A DNA stretch of 9,217 nucleotides from Mailhella sp. (lineage in GTDB: Bacteria > Desulfobacterota > Desulfovibrionia > Desulfovibrionales > Desulfovibrionaceae): contig JAHHTE010000078.1 of the NCBI GenBank assembly GCA_020024815.1, forward strand, positions 1 through 9,217, given 5' to 3'. The notes under the pieces were generated by a model. The model saw nothing but the letters and a program-made list of their open reading frames with translations, was not told the DNA's origin and did no database searches. Each line of letters begins with the position of its first letter. Position 1 is the first letter of the stretch. Below are positions 6,132 through 9,217 of this stretch, in pieces. A program made the position numbers and the translations under genes.

Positions 6132-8942
6132 TTATTCCAAGCCTTTCATCACTTCAGCACAACGAGGACAAAGTGTTGGATGATTTTCATTTTTACCTAA
6201 TTCATCAGAGTAAATCCAACAACGTTCACATTTTTCTCCAAGTGCTTTACTTACAATAAGAGCTATGCCGTCAACTTCACTAAAGTTGGCATCAACTGGA
6301 GCTTCTTTAATATCTTTTACAATTAATTGTGAAACAATAGAAATAGCTCTAAGGTCAGCTTTGCAAGCATCAAGAGCAGCTTTTAAATCATCTTTTAAGT
6401 ATAATTCTACTCTTGTATCAAGGGAGTGTCCTACTTCGCCAGATTTTCTAAGTGGTTCAATAGCTTTTGTTATTTCAGCACGAATAGTTAATAATTTTTC
6501 CCAGTTTTGACACATGGTTTCATCAAGTTTAAAATCAATATAATCAAGATCTTGCATTGCAAAAACTGTTTTTGCTTCAGGTTTCAATGCTTCAGGAATA
6601 TAACGATAACTTTCTTCTGCTGTAAAACTCAAAATTGGAGCCATATCACGTAAAAGCATAAGTAAAATATAATACAATGCTGTTTGAGCAGAACGTCTTT
6701 CTTTACTTTGAGGAAGAGAAGAATATAATCTATCTTTTAAAATATCAAAATAAAAAGCACTAAGTTCCGTAGCACAAAGACCATGTAAGCTATGATAAAC
6801 TTTATGGAATTCAAAATTATTATATGCCTCTTGAACTTTTAAATGCACTTGATATACAGCATCTAATGCATAACAATCAAGACTTTCCATTTCTTTTACT
6901 GCAATTAAATCAGCTTTTGTTAAATCAGAAATACTACCAAGCAGATAACGAATTGTGTTACGAATACGGCGATAAGCGTCCACAAGACGACTCATGATTT
7001 CATCAGAAAAACGAATATCTTCGCGGTAATCAACACTAGAAACCCAAAGACGAAGTAATTCTGCACCATTTTTATCAATAACTTCTTGTGGAGCAACAAC
7101 GTTACCAATAGATTTAGACATTTTTCTACCAGTTCCGTCTACAACATAACCATGTGTTAACACATTTTTATAAGGGGCTTTTCCACGTGTACCAATAGAT
7201 GCTAATAATGAACTATGGAACCAACCACGATGTTGGTCAGAACCTTCTAAATATAAATCAGCTGGAAAACCAAGTTCAGGTCTTTTTTCCATAACAGCTG
7301 CAAAGCTTGTTCCAGAATCAAACCAAACGTCAAGAATATCTTTTTCACGTTTAAAGTGATTACCACCACAATGAGGGCATTTTATATCACTTGGAATAAC
7401 TTCACTATCTTCTGCTTCATACCAATAATCACAACCTGTTGGGTGCTTTGCAAAGCGTTCTGAAATTTCACGCATCCATTTTGGATCTTGCCATGCTTCT
7501 CCACAATCTTGGCATAAAAGAGCAAGAATTGGCACACCCCAAGTACGTTGACGAGAAATACACCAATCAGGACGTTGTTCCACCATGTTATAAATTCTAT
7601 CTTCACCCCATGCTGGTATCCATGTTACATCATTGCGAATAGCATTAAGAGCTTTTTGACGTAACTCATTTGTATCCATAGTAATAAACCATTGTGTTGT
7701 TGCTCTAAAAATAACAGGTTCTTTACAACGCCAACAATGTGGATAGGAGTGAGAAATTTTAGCTTGAGCAAGCAAATTGCCTACTTCTTCAAGTTTTGCA
7801 ATAACATGAGGATTTGCATCAAATACCATCATGCCTGCAAAAAATTCTACTGCTGGCAAAAATCTTCCCGCATCATCAAGAGGTGAATATGCTTCTAAAC
7901 CATATTTTAAACCAACTTCATAGTCTTCACGACCATGACCCGGAGCAGTATGAACACAACCAGTACCAGCATCTAATGTTACGTGATCTCCTAAAATTAC
8001 AAGAGATTCTCTATCATAAAATGGGTGATGTGCTTTAAGTTTATCAAATTTTGCCCCTTCAGCTTCAGCAAGAATAGTATAATTTTCCCAACCAAAAATT
8101 TTAGCACAATTTTCAACAAGTTCTTTTGCTAAAATATATTGATCTTGTCCTACTTGCACAAGAGCATACATAAATTCAGGGTGCAAACAAACAGCTAAGT
8201 TATCAGGTAATGTCCATGGAGTTGTTGTCCAAATAACAACATAGGAATGTGCCAAATCTGCCATTGGGAAAATATTTTTCAATCCCTCATCTGCTAATGG
8301 AAAACGAACATAAACAGATGGTGAACTATGATCATCATATTCTACTTCTGCTTCTGCAAGAGCTGTTTGGCATGAGTTGCACCAATAAATAGGCTTTTTA
8401 GAACGATTTAAATTGCCATTTTCAGCAAAATTTGCAAGTTCGCCTGCTGTTACAGCTTCATAACTTGGAGCCATAGACATATAAGGATCGTCCCAGTTTC
8501 CAAGAACTCCTAAACGCTTAAATTCTTTTCTTTGAATATCTAAAAACTTTTGTGCATATTTTCTGCAAGCTTTACGAATGGAAACTTCAGACATTTGTGC
8601 TTTTTTTTCACCAAGTTCTTTTTCCACATTTCTTTCAATAGGAAGTCCATGACAATCCCAACCAGGAACATATGCAGATTTATACCCTGATAGATTTTTA
8701 GATTTTATAACAATATCTTTTAAAATTTTATTTAATGCTGTTCCTAAATGGATATGTCCATTTGCATAAGGAGGACCATCATGTAAGCGATATTCTCCCT
8801 TACTACCAGACGCTTCTTGCATTACATCATATACGCCATTTTGTTCCCAAAATTTAAGCATTTCAGGTTCTTTTTGAACAAGATCAGCTTTCATTGGAAA
8901 AGATGTTTTAGGTAAATTTAAAGTTTTTTTATAATCAGCCAT
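6132..8942 (-). CDS. ileS: Isoleucyl-tRNA synthetase
   Basis: A 936-residue class I aminoacyl-tRNA synthetase (E. coli 938) that charges tRNA-Ile and edits misactivated valine. Visible are the HIGH-type motif in NGHIHLGTALNKILKD, here HLGT at 65-68; the editing-domain WTTTPWTLPDNLAV (238-251) and HTAPGHGREDY (331-341) with conserved D340; GSDQHRGWFHSSLL (567-580); KMSKS at 607-611; and the C-terminal zinc site CERC...CPRC (C905, C908, C925, C928), matching the E. coli zinc cysteines. Further Cys pairs (477/480, 522/525) suggest a second metal site. An in-frame GTG at 8958-8960 would add six residues, but GGAGG (8951-8955) lies eight bases before the ATG at 8940-8942, and that ATG is preferred. 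It is first in the operon ileS-lspA-PLDc_N-lipoprotein-ferredoxin. Confidence 0.98.
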   Translation of the reverse strand: MADYKKTLNLPKTSFPMKADLVQKEPEMLKFWEQNGVYDVMQEASGSKGEYRLHDGPPYANGHIHLGTALNKILKDIVIKSKNLSGYKSAYVPGWDCHGLPIERNVEKELGEKKAQMSEVSIRKACRKYAQKFLDIQRKEFKRLGVLGNWDDPYMSMAPSYEAVTAGELANFAENGNLNRSKKPIYWCNSCQTALAEAEVEYDDHSSPSVYVRFPLADEGLKNIFPMADLAHSYVVIWTTTPWTLPDNLAVCLHPEFMYALVQVGQDQYILAKELVENCAKIFGWENYTILAEAEGAKFDKLKAHHPFYDRESLVILGDHVTLDAGTGCVHTAPGHGREDYEVGLKYGLEAYSPLDDAGRFLPAVEFFAGMMVFDANPHVIAKLEEVGNLLAQAKISHSYPHCWRCKEPVIFRATTQWFITMDTNELRQKALNAIRNDVTWIPAWGEDRIYNMVEQRPDWCISRQRTWGVPILALLCQDCGEAWQDPKWMREISERFAKHPTGCDYWYEAEDSEVIPSDIKCPHCGGNHFKREKDILDVWFDSGTSFAAVMEKRPELGFPADLYLEGSDQHRGWFHSSLLASIGTRGKAPYKNVLTHGYVVDGTGRKMSKSIGNVVAPQEVIDKNGAELLRLWVSSVDYREDIRFSDEIMSRLVDAYRRIRNTIRYLLGSISDLTKADLIAVKEMESLDCYALDAVYQVHLKVQEAYNNFEFHKVYHSLHGLCATELSAFYFDILKDRLYSSLPQSKERRSAQTALYYILLMLLRDMAPILSFTAEESYRYIPEALKPEAKTVFAMQDLDYIDFKLDETMCQNWEKLLTIRAEITKAIEPLRKSGEVGHSLDTRVELYLKDDLKAALDACKADLRAISIVSQLIVKDIKEAPVDANFSEVDGIALIVSKALGEKCERCWIYSDELGKNENHPTLCPRCAEVMKGLE

Positions 8943-8950
8943 TATATTTG

Positions 8951-8955
8951 CCTCC
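8951..8955 (-). promoter_or_regulatory. Ribosome binding site that sets the ileS start
   Basis: GGAGG on the minus strand lies eight bases upstream of the ATG at 8940-8942. It falls inside the reading frame extended to the GTG at 8960, which argues against that longer start. Confidence 0.8.
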
Positions 8956-8983
8956 AGCACATTAAAAACGTTTTATTTTTGTC

Positions 8984-9003
8984 TATTATGCAAAAATCGT
9001 CAA
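8984..9003 (-). promoter_or_regulatory. Possible ileS promoter elements
   Basis: On the minus strand TTGACG (plus 8998-9003) is 5/6 to the -35 consensus, but the next 17-base spacing gives only AAAAAT. The best -10-like hexamer (CATAAT, reading into TAATAG) is only about 8-9 bases downstream of it. These elements do not form a standard pair. A promoter is expected here because ileS begins the run, but its exact position is not resolved. Confidence 0.25.
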
Positions 9004-9017
9004 GCAAATATACGTAA

Positions 9018-9050
9018 AATTTTTTATTTTTTTATAGAGAAAATGATTTT
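9018..9050. repeat. A+T-rich stem-loop repeat, copy 3 (upstream of ileS)
   Basis: AAATTTTTTATTTT, then TTTATAGAG, then AAAATGATTTT aligns with copies at 2456-2488 and 3935-3969. ATTTTTTT (9026-9033) can pair with GAGAAAAT (9037-9044) around ATA using two T-G wobbles. Its right end also forms GAGAAAATgATTTTCCCC (9037-9054), a near-palindrome with one mismatch. Confidence 0.45.
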
Positions 9051-9067
9051 CCCCATGCCCCCTCAAT
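9051..9067. repeat. C-rich shared motif, ileS copy
   Basis: CCCCATGCCCCCTCAAT is the counterpart of 4017-4035, and both are followed shortly by CAAATTC and a hairpin. On the gene strand it reads ATTGAGGGGGCATGGGG. Confidence 0.5.
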
Positions 9068-9115
9068 ATAACAAATTCTCTTTGCATTTTATGCTTAGAG
9101 AATTTGTTATTTTTA
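9068..9115 (+). terminator. Strong hairpin with plus-strand T-run
   Basis: Fourteen base pairs form between ATAACAAATTCTCT (9068-9081) and AGAGAATTTGTTAT (9097-9110). After a TT/TT internal loop, GCAT (9084-9087) pairs with ATGC (9091-9094) around TTT. The plus strand continues TTTTT (9110-9114), so it looks like an intrinsic terminator for plus-strand transcription. No plus-strand gene leads into it. On the minus strand it is followed by ATTGAGGGGG with no T-run. It may instead be a structured element ending a gene beyond the right edge. Confidence 0.5.
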
Positions 9116-9144
9116 AGACATTAGTAATATTTTCCTTTTATTCA

Positions 9145-9172
9145 TTTTAACTTATCAAACAATAAGTTAAAA
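9145..9172. repeat. Inverted repeat near right edge
   Basis: TTTTAACTTAT (9145-9155) and ATAAGTTAAAA (9162-9172) are perfect 11-bp inverted repeats around CAAACA. They are A+T-only apart from one G-C pair. It could be a weak terminator or an operator. No coding region is visible from 9111 to 9217. Confidence 0.45.
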
Positions 9173-9217
9173 CATACGTTATATTAAATGAAAATTACAT
9201 TTTCTTAGAAATAATAC

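Noticed and set aside
7382..7606. Minus-strand 74-codon frame inside ileS
   Set aside because: It lies wholly within ileS in another frame, with no signal for translation; ileS has intact motifs on both sides.
7439..8038. Several plus-strand frames opposite ileS
   Set aside because: They are antisense shadows of a conserved gene, with no ribosome sites or family features.
9043..9150. Plus-strand ATG frame of 35 codons
   Set aside because: There is no ribosome site, it runs straight through the strong hairpin, and it has no recognisable protein character.
8943..9217. T-box or other tRNA-sensing leader for ileS
   Set aside because: No T-box sequence (AGGGUGGNACCGCG type) or specifier-loop layout is visible, and this regulation is mainly found in Gram-positive bacteria.
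1..9217. CRISPR array, insertion sequence, prophage, tRNA or rRNA
   Set aside because: No regularly spaced repeats, transposase or phage-like protein, or tRNA/rRNA sequence was seen on either strand.

Overview
The window carries seven protein-coding genes, all on the minus strand. By eye it is strongly A+T-rich, roughly one third G+C. The protein sequences and gene order (isoleucyl-tRNA synthetase, signal peptidase II, a tiny PLDc_N membrane protein, a YbgF/CpoB-type lipoprotein, a NIL-domain ferredoxin, a formyltransferase-only PurH, an RNB exoribonuclease) fit a sulfate-reducer-type member of the Desulfovibrionaceae. The low G+C points to a reduced or host-associated branch such as Lawsonia or an insect or gut symbiont. 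That placement is inference from family resemblance; no database was searched.

Layout in the direction of transcription (right to left). Positions 8943-9217 are a non-coding region upstream of ileS with two strong hairpins and one copy of an A+T-rich repeat. Then comes a tight five-gene run: ileS (6132-8942), lspA (5646-6125), a PLDc_N membrane protein (5435-5656), a YbgF/CpoB-like lipoprotein (4580-5425) and a NIL-ferredoxin (4151-4567). Gaps are 6 to 12 nt, with one short overlap, so this is almost certainly one operon. Positions 3906-4150 separate it from purH (2637-3905). That gap holds a hairpin, a second repeat copy and a G+C-richer 46-bp block with a CCGTTAC/GTTACGG dyad. Downstream of purH lies a clear Rho-independent terminator (2519-2548). 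It is followed by a good sigma-70-type promoter (2433-2461) driving the RNB exoribonuclease (48-2360).

The genes are core cell functions: tRNA charging, lipoprotein maturation, envelope maintenance, sulfur or homocysteine metabolism, purine synthesis and RNA decay. LspA processes lipoproteins, and one of its probable substrates is encoded two genes downstream. The NIL-ferredoxin resembles the ferredoxin partner of the DUF39-dependent sulfide-to-homocysteine route known from methanogens and Desulfovibrio.

The window shows no mobile element, CRISPR array, tRNA or rRNA and no evident novel multi-gene system. The less ordinary signal is in the three intergenic regions. Each upstream region carries a related A+T-rich stem-loop element. 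Two of them share a C-rich motif (GCCCCCTCAAT on the plus strand) followed at once by hairpins of unrelated sequence. This may be a dispersed repeat family or a family of small structured RNAs.
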